The notes: generated by a model not told the origin, from the sequence alone. A stretch of 42,209 nucleotides of DNA from Pseudomonadota bacterium (GCA_021795395.1 JAJYPN010000023.1:1-42209), one strand, 5' to 3'; positions 24,012 to 34,315 are shown, counted from the stretch's first letter. Program-made: numbers and translations.

Positions 24012-24794
24012 TCAGTGCAGGATGCGACGTCGTGTCAGGCTGACGGCCAGCCAGTAGCTGATGCCCCCCCAGGCCAGCATTGCGGCGATATGTAACGGGA
24101 TATGGGCGGGCCGGTAACCCAATATCAATGGGCGCACCAGATCGATGGCGTGCGACAGCGGCAGCAATGCCGCCGCAATCTGCAGGAACTGCGGCATGCG
24201 GTCGACCGGATAAAATACGCCGCAGAGCAGCACCATGGGCGTGATGACCAGCGTGAAGTAGTAAATAAAAAAATCGTAGCTCGGGGACAGCGCGGTCATC
24301 ACCAATCCCATTCCTGAAAAAGTCAGTCCTATCAACAGGATAACTGGAAGCGTCCAGAGGCTCAACAGCCAGCTGTGTTCCAATCCCAGCCCCCAGATGA
24401 CGGCTAGGATAGCGAGCCCCGAAAGCAGACTTTTCGACGCTCCCCAAGTGAGTTCGGCAAGCATGATATCGTCCAGGGTCAAGGGCGTGTTGAGAATGGC
24501 TTCCCAGGTTTTTTGCACGTGCATGCGCGAAAATCCGGAATAGAGCACTTCAAACGTCGAGCTGTTCATGGTCGAATAACAGATCGTGCCTGCCGACAGG
24601 AAAGTCAGGTACGCCGCGCCGCCAACCTGCGGCATCAGGCTGCCCAGTCCGTAACCGAAACCGAGCATGTAAAACATCGGGTCGGCCAGATTGCCGAGTA
24701 TGCTGGAGGCGGCCAGCTTTTTCCAGACCAGAAAATGCCGGCGCCATACCGGTGCGAAACGCAAGGAAAATTGGGGCAGGCTGAAATCCTTCAT
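24012..24794 (-). CDS. ABC-2 type transporter permease (NodJ-like)
   Basis: The 260-residue product has six TM helices. The family signature is GLVMTALSPSYDFFIYYFTL, followed by MVLLCGVFYPVDRMP and an amphipathic LPLSHAIDLVRPL. This belongs to the NodJ/ABC-2 permease family. Its ATG overlaps the ATPase stop by 4 nt, so the pair forms one exporter. No nodulation genes are present and the rhizobial role is not implied. The substrate is unknown; lipid or polysaccharide-type substrates are common in the family. Confidence 0.9.
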   Translation of the reverse strand: MKDFSLPQFSLRFAPVWRRHFLVWKKLAASSILGNLADPMFYMLGFGYGLGSLMPQVGGAAYLTFLSAGTICYSTMNSSTFEVLYSGFSRMHVQKTWEAILNTPLTLDDIMLAELTWGASKSLLSGLAILAVIWGLGLEHSWLLSLWTLPVILLIGLTFSGMGLVMTALSPSYDFFIYYFTLVITPMVLLCGVFYPVDRMPQFLQIAAALLPLSHAIDLVRPLILGYRPAHIPLHIAAMLAWGGISYWLAVSLTRRRILH

Positions 24795-25705
24795 GCGTCG
24801 CGCAGTTCCCGTCCGGTAAATTTGAGAAAAACGTCTTCCAGATTGGACGGACGTTGCACGTAGCGTAGAACATCCTGTTCGCGTAAATGCGCGATCAATG
24901 CGGCACCGTCATGCGTATAGCAAAATAAGGTTTCGCCGGTGATTTCATGTCGCTTGCAGTAGTAGGATGCATGCTTTTGCGCCCAGCGGCCGACCGTCTC
25001 GCCGTAGATTTCGACGACGGCAGGTTCGATCTCGGCTGCGATCAAATCGCGCGGGTTGCCGGAGGCGATGGCCCGGCCGTGATCCATGATGATCAGCCGG
25101 TCGCACAGCCGTTCCGCTTCTTCCATGAAATGCGTGGTCAGCAGGATGGTTTTGCCCTGATGGGTAAGACGCCGCAATCCCTGCCAGATGACGTGGCGCG
25201 CTTGCGGATCGAGGCCGGTAGTCGGTTCGTCGAGGAATAGGAGTTCAGGGTCGTTGATCAGCGCACGGGCCAGCGTAAGCCGGCGTTTCATGCCGCCGGA
25301 AAGCGTGGTGATCTTGCTGTCGGCCTTGCTGGTCAAGGCTGCGAATTCGAGTAGCCCGGGTATACGGCTATTGATGAGTGCGTCGGACAAGCCGAAATAG
25401 CGACCATAGATCAGCAGATTCTCGGTGACGGTAAAATCGGGATCGAGATTATCCATTTGCGGGACGACGCCGATATTCTGCCGCGCATTTCTGGCCAGCT
25501 GCGGGATAGCCGTATCGAAGATGCGTATCTCTCCTGCATCGGGCTCGATCAATCCCAGCAGCATTTTCAGTGTTGTGGTTTTCCCGGCGCCGTTGGGGCC
25601 CAGCAAACCGAAGCATACGCCGCGTTCGATGGCGAGATCGAGGCCGCGTACGACGTGTGCCGCGCCGTAATGTTTTGCCAGCCGGCTTACCGTTACGATA
25701 GGCAT
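24791..25705 (-). CDS. ABC transporter ATP-binding protein (NodI/DrrA-like)
   Basis: The 304-residue ATPase has Walker A GPNGAGKTT (about 36-44), the signature motif LSGGMKRRLTLARAL, Walker B ELLFLDEPTTGLDP and the switch His in LLTTHF. A C-terminal domain of about 80 residues is typical of the NodI/DrrA group. It energises the permease encoded next to it. Its first 13 nt overlap the end of the upstream alpha/beta hydrolase gene, so expression is linked. Confidence 0.92.
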   Translation of the reverse strand: MPIVTVSRLAKHYGAAHVVRGLDLAIERGVCFGLLGPNGAGKTTTLKMLLGLIEPDAGEIRIFDTAIPQLARNARQNIGVVPQMDNLDPDFTVTENLLIYGRYFGLSDALINSRIPGLLEFAALTSKADSKITTLSGGMKRRLTLARALINDPELLFLDEPTTGLDPQARHVIWQGLRRLTHQGKTILLTTHFMEEAERLCDRLIIMDHGRAIASGNPRDLIAAEIEPAVVEIYGETVGRWAQKHASYYCKRHEITGETLFCYTHDGAALIAHLREQDVLRYVQRPSNLEDVFLKFTGRELRDA

Positions 25706-26298
25706 ATGGACAAAGCCGCTTCTTTCAGTTCGGTCAGTTTGCCATGAAAAAAATGACCGGCGCCGGCTATGCCGTAAAATGCGATGTCATTCGCCTGTGC
25801 CCAGGCCTGAGCCGCACGATACGGCACGACTTCGTCGCTTTCGCCATGGATGATAGCCGTGTTGACCGATATGCTGCCGAATTCGTAGAGGTTCACCGCC
25901 GGCGCGATCAATAGCAACTTGCTGGCCGGTATCTGTCGGGCGACGCAGTGCTGGACATAACTGCCGAAAGAAAACCCCACCAGCACTACGGGCAAGGTCG
26001 ATTCATAATGGCTGCGGACAAAAGCGATCACCGCCAGCATGTCTTCGGTTTCGCCGCTGCCGCCGGTATAGACGCCATCGCTGCGGCCGACGCCCCGAAA
26101 ATTGGGCCGGACGGCGACATATGCCTGATCGTGGCAAAGCTGAGCGATGCTCTGGACGACCTTGTTATCAAGCGTGCCGCCGTGCAGCGGATGCGGATGC
26201 GCGATAAAAGCCAGGCCGCGCCGGTTGTCGCCGGGATCGTTGAGCAAGGTTTCGATGTGCCCGACTGCACAAGGTATGCGTAATTTGGAGCGTTTCAT
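25693..26298 (-). CDS. Alpha/beta hydrolase (short, dienelactone-hydrolase-like)
   Basis: The 201-residue product has the oxyanion segment HPHPLHGGTLDNKVV (about 34-48), the nucleophile elbow GFSFGS, and an Asp/His pair in IIHGESDEVVP and GAGHFFHG. This is the COG2945 type of small alpha/beta hydrolase. The substrate is not predictable. It lies 8 nt after the ferredoxin gene and overlaps the ABC ATPase by 13 nt. The four genes ferredoxin, hydrolase, ATPase and permease likely form one transcript. Confidence 0.85.
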   Translation of the reverse strand: MKRSKLRIPCAVGHIETLLNDPGDNRRGLAFIAHPHPLHGGTLDNKVVQSIAQLCHDQAYVAVRPNFRGVGRSDGVYTGGSGETEDMLAVIAFVRSHYESTLPVVLVGFSFGSYVQHCVARQIPASKLLLIAPAVNLYEFGSISVNTAIIHGESDEVVPYRAAQAWAQANDIAFYGIAGAGHFFHGKLTELKEAALSICLS

Positions 26299-26306
26299 GG
26301 CGCCGC

Positions 26307-26618
26307 TTATTTGAGTTGCAGGCGCTCGACGATGCGTCCGTGCTGCAAGTGTTCCTCGATAATCTCGTCGATATCGTGTTCGTCGACATAGGTATACCAG
26401 ACCGCGTCGGGATAGATCGCCAACAGCGGGCCTTCATCGCATCGGTCCATGCAGCCGGCAGTATTGATGCGGCACCGGCCTTCACCGTTCAGGTCGAGGT
26501 TTTTGATTTTCCGTTTGGCGTAGTCGCGCATTGCCTGACCGCCGGAAGCGCCGCAGCATTTGGCGCCGTCTTCGCGCTGGTTGGTGCAGAAGAATACATG
26601 GTATTTATAATAGCTCAT
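26307..26618 (-). CDS. Thioredoxin-like [2Fe-2S] ferredoxin
   Basis: The 103-residue product (start at ATG 26618, MSYYKYHVFFC) has the thioredoxin-fold ferredoxin pattern: a first Cys in FFCTNQ, then AKCCG, and later RCRINTAGCMDRCDEGP, which supply the cluster ligands. The frame is open to an upstream ATG at 26657, but those 13 residues are not conserved-looking and GAG precedes the inner ATG. It probably transfers electrons in the cytoplasm, or is a cluster-carrying accessory protein. It is the first gene of the operon with the hydrolase and ABC exporter. Confidence 0.88.
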   Translation of the reverse strand: MSYYKYHVFFCTNQREDGAKCCGASGGQAMRDYAKRKIKNLDLNGEGRCRINTAGCMDRCDEGPLLAIYPDAVWYTYVDEHDIDEIIEEHLQHGRIVERLQLK

Positions 26619-26725
26619 AAGCGGGTCTCTACTGAAAGCGAATACGCAGTTTAGCATCGGACACCCAAATCGTTCTACTGCTGGGTATAATTAGATGACT
26701 TTACTTTTATTTAAACTTACAGCAG

Positions 26726-27814
26726 ATGCAAACATTAACTGTAGACCTCGGTAAGCGCAGCTATCCGATTCATATCGGTCCGGATTTGCTTGCGCAGCCT
26801 CATCTTATCGCAGAACATTTGCCGCAACCCAGAGTGGCAGTGATTACCAATACCACGGTTGCGCCCTTGTATCTGGACGGATTGGTCAACGGCCTGGCGA
26901 AAGTCGGCGTGTCTGCGTTGCCTGTCGTCTTGCCCGATGGCGAACAGTACAAAAACTGGGAAACGCTCAATACCTTGTTCGATGCTCTGCTGACGCATCG
27001 CTGCGAACGCAAGACCACGCTGATTGCGCTGGGCGGTGGCGTAATCGGCGATTTGACCGGATTTGCCGCGGCGAGTTATCTGCGCGGCGTGCCGTTTATC
27101 CAGGTGCCCACCACTTTGCTGGCGCAGGTCGACTCGTCGGTCGGCGGTAAAACCGGCATCAACCATCCGCTGGGTAAAAACATGATAGGCGCTTTTTATC
27201 AGCCGCAACTCGTATTGGCCGATACCAGTACTTTACGCACCTTGCCGGCGCGAGAATTATCCGCTGGTCTCGCCGAAGTGATCAAGTACGGCCTGATTTA
27301 CGATGCGGCGTTTTTTTCGTGGCTGGAAGCGAATATGGATAACTTGCGCGCATTGGATGAAACCTGCATCGCTCATGCAATATATCGCGCATGCGAAATC
27401 AAGGCTGAAGTGGTAGCGCAGGACGAACGCGAAACCGGCTTGCGCGCCTTGCTCAATCTCGGGCACACGTTTGGACACGCGATAGAGTCCGGTATGGGTT
27501 ACGGCAACTGGTTGCACGGCGAGGCGGTGGCGGCGGGGACGGTACTGGCGGCAGACCTGTCGCGGCGCTTGGGCTTGCTGACTGCATCCGAAGTCGAACG
27601 CATCCGCACCCTGTACCGCTGGGCGGGTTTGCCCGATACGGCGCCCGACCTGGGAGCGGAAAGCTATAAACGATATATGGGGCTGGATAAAAAAGTGGAA
27701 GGCGGCCGCATCCGTTTTGTATTGATGCGCGGCATAGGGTCGGCATTGCTTGGTTCGGATGTGCTCGATACCGATTTGAATGCTACCTTGGAGCACTATG
27801 TTCACGCCATCTAA
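26726..27814 (+). CDS. aroB: 3-dehydroquinate synthase AroB
   Basis: The 362-residue NAD-dependent enzyme forms 3-dehydroquinate from DAHP, the second shikimate-pathway step. The NAD-binding [13 protein letters not shown] is present, with [19 protein letters not shown] and the zinc ligands in [12 protein letters not shown] and WLHGEAVA. A perfect TATAAT lies at 26686-26691, about 35 nt upstream, without a clear -35 box. The usual partner aroK is not upstream here. Its 3' end overlaps the start of dgt. Confidence 0.95.
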   Translation: MQTLTVDLGKRSYPIHIGPDLLAQPHLIAEHLPQPRVAVITNTTVAPLYLDGLVNGLAKVGVSALPVVLPDGEQYKNWETLNTLFDALLTHRCERKTTLIALGGGVIGDLTGFAAASYLRGVPFIQVPTTLLAQVDSSVGGKTGINHPLGKNMIGAFYQPQLVLADTSTLRTLPARELSAGLAEVIKYGLIYDAAFFSWLEANMDNLRALDETCIAHAIYRACEIKAEVVAQDERETGLRALLNLGHTFGHAIESGMGYGNWLHGEAVAAGTVLAADLSRRLGLLTASEVERIRTLYRWAGLPDTAPDLGAESYKRYMGLDKKVEGGRIRFVLMRGIGSALLGSDVLDTDLNATLEHYVHAI

Positions 27815-28934
27815 ACTCGCGCCCTATGCTTCCGCCGACGCGATCTCGCGTGGTCGCCGCCATGTCGAAGCCATCGATCCTTCCCGTGGCCAGTTTCAGC
27901 GCGATCGCGACCGCATTATCCATTCCGGAGCGTTTCGTCGGCTTGAATATAAAACGCAGGTTTTCGTTAATCACGAAGGCGATTTGTTTCGAACGCGCCT
28001 CACGCATAGTCTGGAAGTCGCGCAAATCGGCCGTTCCATCGCCCGCGTGTTGGGTTTGAACGAGGATCTGGTTGAAGCGATCTGTCTCGCGCACGATCTG
28101 GGACATACTCCGTTCGGCCATGCCGGCCAGGATGCGCTCAATGCCTGTATGAAAGACTGGGGTGGCTTCGAGCATAATCTGCAAAGCTTGCGGGTGGTGG
28201 ACAAGCTCGAACAGCGCTATGCCGAATTCGACGGTTTGAATTTATGCTTCGAAACGCGCGAAGGCATACTCAAGCACTGTTCATTGGACAATGCGCGTCA
28301 ACTGGGGGATGTCGGCGTGCGCTTCACGCAAAAACTGCAACCGAGTCTCGAAGCGCAGATTGCCAATCTGGCGGATGAAATTGCGTACAATAATCACGAT
28401 ATCGACGATGGTTTGCGTTCCGGTCTGATCACGCTGGCGCAGCTGGAAGACGTAGAATTGTTTGCAAATCATCTTGCGCAAGTCCGGGAGCAATATCCCG
28501 CTCTCAATGAACGTCGCACGATACATGAAACCGTGCGGCGCATGATCAATACACTGGTGCTGGATCTGACCGCGTATACTCAGGCGGCGATCGCGGCGGC
28601 GCAGATCGCACACCCCGACGAGGTTCGAGCGACATTGCCGCTGGCGGGATTCAGCGCGGAAATCACCCGGCAAAATCAGGCGCTCAAACAATTTTTGCGC
28701 AGGAATCTTTATCGGCATTATCGTGTCGTGCGTATGAGTACCAAGGCGGCGCGGGTAGTCACCGATTTATTTTCCGCTTTCCTGCAAATGCCGGCGCTTT
28801 TGCCCGATGAATACAGACTTAAAGTCGATTCCGTGGCCCCTCGAGTCATTGCCGATTATATCGCGGGCATGACCGACCGTTACGCCATGCGCGAGCACAG
28901 AAGGCTGTTTGCGATAGACGATATCTTGTTGTGA
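27798..28934 (+). CDS. dgt: Deoxyguanosinetriphosphate triphosphohydrolase-like protein (Dgt, HD domain)
   Basis: The 378-residue HD-domain phosphohydrolase has metal-ligand motifs [13 protein letters not shown] and [24 protein letters not shown] lies near the N-terminus. The family hydrolyses dNTPs to nucleoside and triphosphate. I chose the ATG at 27798, preceded by GGAG, over an ATG at 27780. The start lies inside aroB (17 nt overlap), consistent with an aroB-dgt operon seen in other betaproteobacteria. Confidence 0.92.
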   Translation: MFTPSKLAPYASADAISRGRRHVEAIDPSRGQFQRDRDRIIHSGAFRRLEYKTQVFVNHEGDLFRTRLTHSLEVAQIGRSIARVLGLNEDLVEAICLAHDLGHTPFGHAGQDALNACMKDWGGFEHNLQSLRVVDKLEQRYAEFDGLNLCFETREGILKHCSLDNARQLGDVGVRFTQKLQPSLEAQIANLADEIAYNNHDIDDGLRSGLITLAQLEDVELFANHLAQVREQYPALNERRTIHETVRRMINTLVLDLTAYTQAAIAAAQIAHPDEVRATLPLAGFSAEITRQNQALKQFLRRNLYRHYRVVRMSTKAARVVTDLFSAFLQMPALLPDEYRLKVDSVAPRVIADYIAGMTDRYAMREHRRLFAIDDILL

Positions 28935-29038
28935 GTTTGCGCCATTGCCAGCGCGGGCGCACGGAACCCATGTGCGCTCGGAACGGACGTATGCACTCGA
29001 GGAAATTGAGACGTTTACCGTGTCACGCGGTTTCATTA

Positions 29039-30745
29039 TCAGCCGTGTTGCAAGCCTGGCTGGCCCACCGATGTAATCGGCGCTTTCGATAAAATTTTCT
29101 GCGGTACGATTTCAGGAGACGGAAATAACACGCTCGCATAGCGCAGGCATTGCTTGTTATGCCAGGCTACCCATTCGGGCACTGCCTGTACCGGCATCGG
29201 CTTGCTGAAATAATAGCCCTGCGCGACATCGCAGCCCAGAATATGCAACAATTCCAGCGTTTCTGCGTTCTCGACGCCTTCCGCTACCACTCTGTAACCC
29301 ATATTGTGCGCCATGACGATGGTGGCATGAACGATAATGGCGTCATTTTCGTTGGTGGTCATGTCGGTCACAAATGATTTGTCGATTTTGATTTCCCTGG
29401 CCGGCAGATTTTTTAAATAGGCCAGGGAAGAATAGCCGGTACCGAAATCGTCAATGGAGCATTGTATGCCCAGTGAACTCAAGGTCGTCAGCGTAGCGTT
29501 GGCAAGAGAGGGATTGAGCATGATGCTGCTTTCGGTGATTTCCAGAATCAGGCTCGACGGCTGGATATGATACGAAGCCAGCGCCTGCGCGATATCGTTG
29601 GGCAAATTCTTGTCGCTGAGATTGCGCATGGAAAGATTGATGGCTATTTTAAGATCGTGACCGGCTGAATTCCAGATTTCCAATTGCGCCAAAACCTTGT
29701 GCAGAACCGTGAAGGTGATCTGCTTCATATTGTCCGAGCATTCGGCGACGGCAATGAACTCTTCCGGCGGAATATCGCCCAGTACGGGATGCTTCCAGCG
29801 TACCAGCGCTTCCAGGCCGCACACCGTTCCGGTGCGCAAATTGATTTTGGGTTGGTAATGGATATTTATCTGGGCGGGGAATTCGGGATGCTTGAGCAAG
29901 CCGACCAACGTCAGTTTGGTCAGACACGACTGATTCATTTCTTCGACATACATGGCATAACTGTCGCCGGTACGTTTCGCGGAATACATTGCGACATCGG
30001 CATGCTGCAACAATTGTTGGGACTGGCTGCCGTGCTCCGGATACATGGCTATACCGATACTGCCGTTGACACTGATTTGGTGACCATCGATGACAAACGG
30101 TTCGTCAAGTACGGCAATGATCCGTTTACACATAAGTATGGCTGTTTGCTTATCCGCCGATTCCAGCAGGAAACAGAATTCATCGCCACCCATTCTCGCA
30201 GCCATGCACGTGTCGGTGATCCTATTTTGCAAGCGTTGGGCAAGTTGGGTCAGCAGCTCGTCGCCGAATTGATGCCCGAGCGTATCATTGATTTCCTTGA
30301 AACGGTCAAGATCCAGCATCATGATAGCCAGCGATTTTTTTTCGGGCTGCCAGAGAAAGATCGCTTCTTCTATCCGGTCCATCGCCAGACGGCGATTCGG
30401 CAAATCGGTCAGGTTGTCGTAAAGCCAGCCATGCCGTTCGCGCTGCATGATTTCGCGCATATGCCTTAACGTCAGTACGCTGACATGCGTGATGATGAGG
30501 ACGAATAATCCGCCGACGCAAAATACTACGGCAACGATAATATCGGTCAGGTTCGCCGTTTGATTGAGCGATTGCCAGCCGTAAACCAGATAACTGCAGA
30601 GGAAAATGATGACAAAGCCCATCAATAATCGCCATCCGGCGAGATTTCGGGTATGTTGATCCTGCAGCAATATACGGAGGTAAATGAGCGAGCGCAGCAA
30701 AAACAAGGTTCCTGCCAGGATTAATAGTGCACTCAAAGTCGTCAT
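29039..30745 (-). CDS. GGDEF-EAL domain c-di-GMP signalling protein
   Basis: The 568-residue product has two or three N-terminal TM segments (about 4-90). The GGDEF domain has an intact active site (ARMGGDEFCFLLE). The EAL domain has GLEALVRW, the metal-binding DDFGTGYSS, KIDKSFV and VVAEGVE. All key catalytic residues of both domains appear present, so it could make and degrade c-di-GMP. No RxxD inhibitory site sits at the canonical five-residue spacing. The gene stands alone, divergent from pbpG. The sensory input of the short membrane part is unknown. Confidence 0.92.
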   Translation of the reverse strand: MTTLSALLILAGTLFLLRSLIYLRILLQDQHTRNLAGWRLLMGFVIIFLCSYLVYGWQSLNQTANLTDIIVAVVFCVGGLFVLIITHVSVLTLRHMREIMQRERHGWLYDNLTDLPNRRLAMDRIEEAIFLWQPEKKSLAIMMLDLDRFKEINDTLGHQFGDELLTQLAQRLQNRITDTCMAARMGGDEFCFLLESADKQTAILMCKRIIAVLDEPFVIDGHQISVNGSIGIAMYPEHGSQSQQLLQHADVAMYSAKRTGDSYAMYVEEMNQSCLTKLTLVGLLKHPEFPAQINIHYQPKINLRTGTVCGLEALVRWKHPVLGDIPPEEFIAVAECSDNMKQITFTVLHKVLAQLEIWNSAGHDLKIAINLSMRNLSDKNLPNDIAQALASYHIQPSSLILEITESSIMLNPSLANATLTTLSSLGIQCSIDDFGTGYSSLAYLKNLPAREIKIDKSFVTDMTTNENDAIIVHATIVMAHNMGYRVVAEGVENAETLELLHILGCDVAQGYYFSKPMPVQAVPEWVAWHNKQCLRYASVLFPSPEIVPQKILSKAPITSVGQPGLQHG

Positions 30746-30769
30746 TTATTGCTATCGTTCCGCGGAATT

Positions 30770-30787
30770 GTCCTGCAATGTCAGGAC
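30770..30787. repeat. Small inverted repeat in the divergent GGDEF-EAL / pbpG intergenic region
   Basis: GTCCTG (30770-30775) and CAGGAC (30782-30787) are perfect inverted copies with a 6-nt gap, 25 nt upstream of the GGDEF-EAL start. It may be an operator or the base of an mRNA hairpin. Confidence 0.3.
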
Positions 30788-30882
30788 TGAATTAAAAATT
30801 TATCGAAGATTATTAACTAATCGCGCCAACTTGTTATATTTTTGCTATATTTGTACTTAAACCCCAAGACGATAAAACTTCC

Positions 30883-31830
30883 ATGAAAACTTTATTGCGA
30901 TACCTGACGATGTTTGCTGTTCTGACTGTCGTTACTGCCACCGATGCCAGTGCAAGCAATCATCACAGGCTAGCGCATCGTATCAGATATGATGCCGTGA
31001 TCTCTCCTGGAGTCAGCGCCATGTCAGTGCTGGTTTTAAACCAGAAAGATGGTCTCCCTTTATATCAGAAAAACGCTAATATGGAAACGCCTATCGCTTC
31101 GATCAGCAAGCTGATGACGGCGATGGTGGTATTGGACGCGCATCAGGATATGGGAGAAACGCTCAAGGTGACGCAAGCCGATGTTGATATGCTGCGCCAT
31201 TCGAGTTCACGTCTGGCGGTGGGTACCGAATTGACGCGAGGGGAATTGCTGCATTTGGCGTTGATCGCATCGGAAAATCGGGCGGCATATGCGCTGGCGC
31301 GAAATTATCCCGGCGGCTTGCCGAAATTTATCGTTGCCATGAATGCCAAAGCCCGCCAATTGGGAATGGAGCATACCTCGTTCGAGGATCCTACCGGCCT
31401 GTCCAGCCATAATCAGTCTACTGCTGCCGATCTGGCGAAAATGGTACAGGCGGCCATACGTTATCCGGTAATTCATCAGATTACGACGACTGCCGACTAC
31501 GAAGTCACGCGTACTGTCATGGCACGGGTTCGCGGCAGGCATCACAGCTGGCATACCATCACGCAGACCGTGGAATTTCACAATACCAATCAGTTGCTGC
31601 GCGACGAATCCTGGCAAATCGGCCTGTCCAAAACGGGATTTATCAACGAAGCCGGGCATTGCCTGGTCATGCAGGCAAAGATAGCGAAAAACCCGGTTAT
31701 CATCGTATTGCTCGATTCCAGCGGAAAATACGGTCGTATAAATGATGCCCGCCGCATTCGCAGCTGGCTGGAACATCAGACCGATAACAACAGGCTCGCG
31801 GCGCATATGCAACCCATGGCGAGCAATTAA
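30883..31830 (+). CDS. pbpG: D-alanyl-D-alanine endopeptidase (PBP7/PbpG-like)
   Basis: The 315-residue serine peptidase of the S11 family has a signal peptide (1-25, ending ASA). The three active-site motifs are SISK (Ser73, Lys76), SEN (130-132) and KTG (in LSKTGF). It cuts D-Ala-meso-DAP crosslinks in peptidoglycan in the periplasm. The stop codon directly abuts the GTG start of the next gene, so the two are cotranscribed. Confidence 0.9.
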   Translation: MKTLLRYLTMFAVLTVVTATDASASNHHRLAHRIRYDAVISPGVSAMSVLVLNQKDGLPLYQKNANMETPIASISKLMTAMVVLDAHQDMGETLKVTQADVDMLRHSSSRLAVGTELTRGELLHLALIASENRAAYALARNYPGGLPKFIVAMNAKARQLGMEHTSFEDPTGLSSHNQSTAADLAKMVQAAIRYPVIHQITTTADYEVTRTVMARVRGRHHSWHTITQTVEFHNTNQLLRDESWQIGLSKTGFINEAGHCLVMQAKIAKNPVIIVLLDSSGKYGRINDARRIRSWLEHQTDNNRLAAHMQPMASN

Positions 31831-32391
31831 GTGCTGATTTATCTGCACGGTTTTAACAGTAGTAGTGCATCTGCGAAAGCGAACCAGTTACGGCATTATT
31901 TTGCCGAAACAGGGCCAGAAGAGGTTGCATGCCCCACATTGCATCATCGGCCGCGACTGGCGATGGAATGGTTGACGGGGCTTGTTCAGGCGCGGTTGCG
32001 GAAGGGCGGCGAGGTTAAGCTGGTGGGAAGTTCGCTGGGCGGTTTTTATGCCACGTGGCTCGCTCATCAATTCGATGTCAAGGCGGTAGTGGTTAATCCC
32101 GCCGTACACGCCCAGCATTTGCTGATCGGCGCTGTGGGTGAGCATAAAAATTTCAGCAGCGGCGAAGTATATGAATTTACCCGGCAACATCTGGACGAAT
32201 TGGCCGAATTCGACATGCCGCAGATAACGAAGCCGGAAAATATATTGCTGATGGTCGAAACGGGCGATGAAGTTCTGGACTACAGACAGGCAGTTGACTA
32301 CTATGCCGGGAGTCGCCAAATTATCGTTCCGGGAGGCAATCACGGATTCAGTTCCTTTATGCAGCATATACCAACAATTTTGGCGTTTTAA
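31831..32391 (+). CDS. YqiA/YcfP-type small esterase
   Basis: The 186-residue alpha/beta hydrolase starts with LIYLHGFNSS, has the nucleophile elbow GSSLGG (Ser about 70), and ends with the catalytic His in GGNHGFSSF. These patterns define the UPF0227/YqiA esterase family. The start is GTG at 31831, immediately after the pbpG stop. The natural substrate is unknown. Confidence 0.88.
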   Translation: MLIYLHGFNSSSASAKANQLRHYFAETGPEEVACPTLHHRPRLAMEWLTGLVQARLRKGGEVKLVGSSLGGFYATWLAHQFDVKAVVVNPAVHAQHLLIGAVGEHKNFSSGEVYEFTRQHLDELAEFDMPQITKPENILLMVETGDEVLDYRQAVDYYAGSRQIIVPGGNHGFSSFMQHIPTILAF

Positions 32392-32426
32392 CAACGCGTT
32401 TCAGGGTATCGACCCGGTTACTCATC

Positions 32427-34298
32427 ATGTATCTATTTTATGAAGAAGACGGCCAGTTCAAGGCCGGCAGCATCATCAGCGACAACGATAGCTCTTTGCA
32501 GGTCGATACCCAGCACGGCAAGCGCGTCAAAATCAAGGCTGTCAGCGTGATGATGCGATTTGCGGCACCTGCTCCAGCCGAGTTCATGGCGGCGGCGCAG
32601 GCATTGCGGGAGGAAATCGAGATAGATTTTCTGTGGGAAGTCGCCGGGCAGGAAGAATTCGGTTTCGCCGATCTTGCAAACGAGTATTTCGGGCATGCGC
32701 CAACTCCCATCGAATCGGCAGCTATCCTGATGGGATTGCATGATTCGCCCATGCATTTTTACAAGAAAGGACGCGGGCGCTATAAGCCCGCCCCGGTCGA
32801 AGCCCTGACGGCGGCCAAGGCAAGCGTCATTCGCAAACAGCGCGAAGCCGAGCTACTGGCGGCCTATGTCGCCGAGTTGACCGCATTTCATTTACCGGTT
32901 GCGCTACGCGAATCGCTCGATCAATTATTGTATGCACCGGATAAAAATACCGTAGTGTGGAAAGCGCTGGACACGGCATGCAAGCAAACCGGGTTGTCAG
33001 CAATCCGTTTGCTGGACCGCTGCGGGGCGATTGCTTCCAGCCACGACTATCATTTGCAGTTGTTCTTGCGCGAACATTTTGCTCGCGGCACGGGCTTCGA
33101 TGAGGTTGAGGCCCCCGCTTTGTTGCCGGATCTGCCGCTTGCCGAAGTCAGCGCTTTCAGCATAGATGACGCCTCGACCACCGAAATCGACGACGCCTTT
33201 TCGGTGCGGCGATTGGCCAACGGCAATTGGCAGGTGGGCGTGCATATTGCTGCGCCTGCTCTGGGCATTACCCCGGGTTGCGAGTTGGACCGGATCGCCG
33301 CCCAACGTTTATCGACGGTATATTATCCCGGCGGCAAGATTACGATGCTGCCCCATAGCGCGATTGCGGACTTTACGCTTATCGAAGGCAGCGTATGCCC
33401 TGCGCTCTCGATGTACATTGAAATCGCCGATGAAACTTTCCAGACGATCGGGCACGTTACCCGTTTGGATAAGGTGGCGATTGCGGCGAATCTGCGTCAT
33501 GAAACCCTGGAAATCGATTTTAACCGCAACAAGCTGTTGCAAGGCGGCCAACCCTATGCATTTCAGAATGAATTGAATCTGTTGTGGCATTTTTCAGGTG
33601 TGCTGGAAGCAGCGCGCGGTAAAACCCCGGACCCGAAATTGCCGCCCAAGGTCGATTACAATTTCCGGATCGAAAACGATCGGGTCGAGATTATCGATCG
33701 ATTGCGCGGCAATCCCATCGACCGCCTGGTGTCGGAATTGATGATATTCGTCAATACCGAATGGGGGAAATGGCTGGCGGAAAGCGATACCATGGCTTTT
33801 TACCGTACCCAGCAGAACGGCAAGGTCAAAATGAGCACCAAACCCGCACCGCACGTCGGCTTGGGTGTCGCCCAATACGCCTGGTCCAGTTCGCCCTTGC
33901 GGCGCTATGTGGATCTGGTCAACCAGCGTCAACTGCTCGCTCTGGTTCAGAACGTGCCGCCGCCGTATCTTCCCCGATCCGACGTGCTTTATACCGTGTT
34001 GAGGGATTTTGAGCTGGCTTACGACGCCTACAGCGATTTTCAGCGCAAGATGGAGCGATACTGGTGTTTGCGCTGGTTGCAGCAAGAACGAATGAGCAGC
34101 GTGTCCGGTGGCGTTATCAAGGAAAATCTGGTGCGCCTGCAGGGTTTGCCGATGGTCGTGCATGTTCCTTCTCTGCCTGAATTGGCAATCGGGACTGAAG
34201 TCCGGTTGACGATAGAGGAAATCGATCTGCTCGGCGTAGAACTGAGTTGCAGTTTTCAGAGCAGGATCGAGTCGATCGATAATGCGCTGACGGAGTAA
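32427..34298 (+). CDS. RNB-domain exoribonuclease (RNase II family)
   Basis: The 623-residue product has an RNB catalytic domain (about 235-510) containing SIDDASTTEIDDAFSV, the Asp cluster that binds Mg2+. YAWSSSPLRRYVDLVNQRQL follows, carrying the typical C-terminal arginines. The C-terminal part resembles an S1-like region (VVHVPSLPELAIGTEVRLTI). It degrades RNA 3' to 5'. It is a shorter betaproteobacterial variant without the full cold-shock domains of RNase R. It begins 35 nt after the esterase gene. Confidence 0.9.
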   Translation: MYLFYEEDGQFKAGSIISDNDSSLQVDTQHGKRVKIKAVSVMMRFAAPAPAEFMAAAQALREEIEIDFLWEVAGQEEFGFADLANEYFGHAPTPIESAAILMGLHDSPMHFYKKGRGRYKPAPVEALTAAKASVIRKQREAELLAAYVAELTAFHLPVALRESLDQLLYAPDKNTVVWKALDTACKQTGLSAIRLLDRCGAIASSHDYHLQLFLREHFARGTGFDEVEAPALLPDLPLAEVSAFSIDDASTTEIDDAFSVRRLANGNWQVGVHIAAPALGITPGCELDRIAAQRLSTVYYPGGKITMLPHSAIADFTLIEGSVCPALSMYIEIADETFQTIGHVTRLDKVAIAANLRHETLEIDFNRNKLLQGGQPYAFQNELNLLWHFSGVLEAARGKTPDPKLPPKVDYNFRIENDRVEIIDRLRGNPIDRLVSELMIFVNTEWGKWLAESDTMAFYRTQQNGKVKMSTKPAPHVGLGVAQYAWSSSPLRRYVDLVNQRQLLALVQNVPPPYLPRSDVLYTVLRDFELAYDAYSDFQRKMERYWCLRWLQQERMSSVSGGVIKENLVRLQGLPMVVHVPSLPELAIGTEVRLTIEEIDLLGVELSCSFQSRIESIDNALTE

Positions 34299-34315
34299 TG
34301 CAGAGCGAATATAAT
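34287..34315 (+). promoter_or_regulatory. Sigma-70 promoter candidate for tonB
   Basis: CTGACG (34287-34292) and a perfect TATAAT (34310-34315) are 17 nt apart, just 20 nt upstream of the ATG at 34335. It spans the end of the RNB nuclease gene. Confidence 0.5.

Noticed and set aside
24012-25705. NodI/NodJ similarity taken as evidence for nodulation genes
   Set aside because: The family is broad, and no nod synthesis genes are present; only an ABC-2 exporter can be supported.
28958-28985. Hairpin after dgt (GCGCAC ... GTGCGC) as an intrinsic terminator
   Set aside because: No T-run follows on either strand, so it cannot be called a terminator with confidence.
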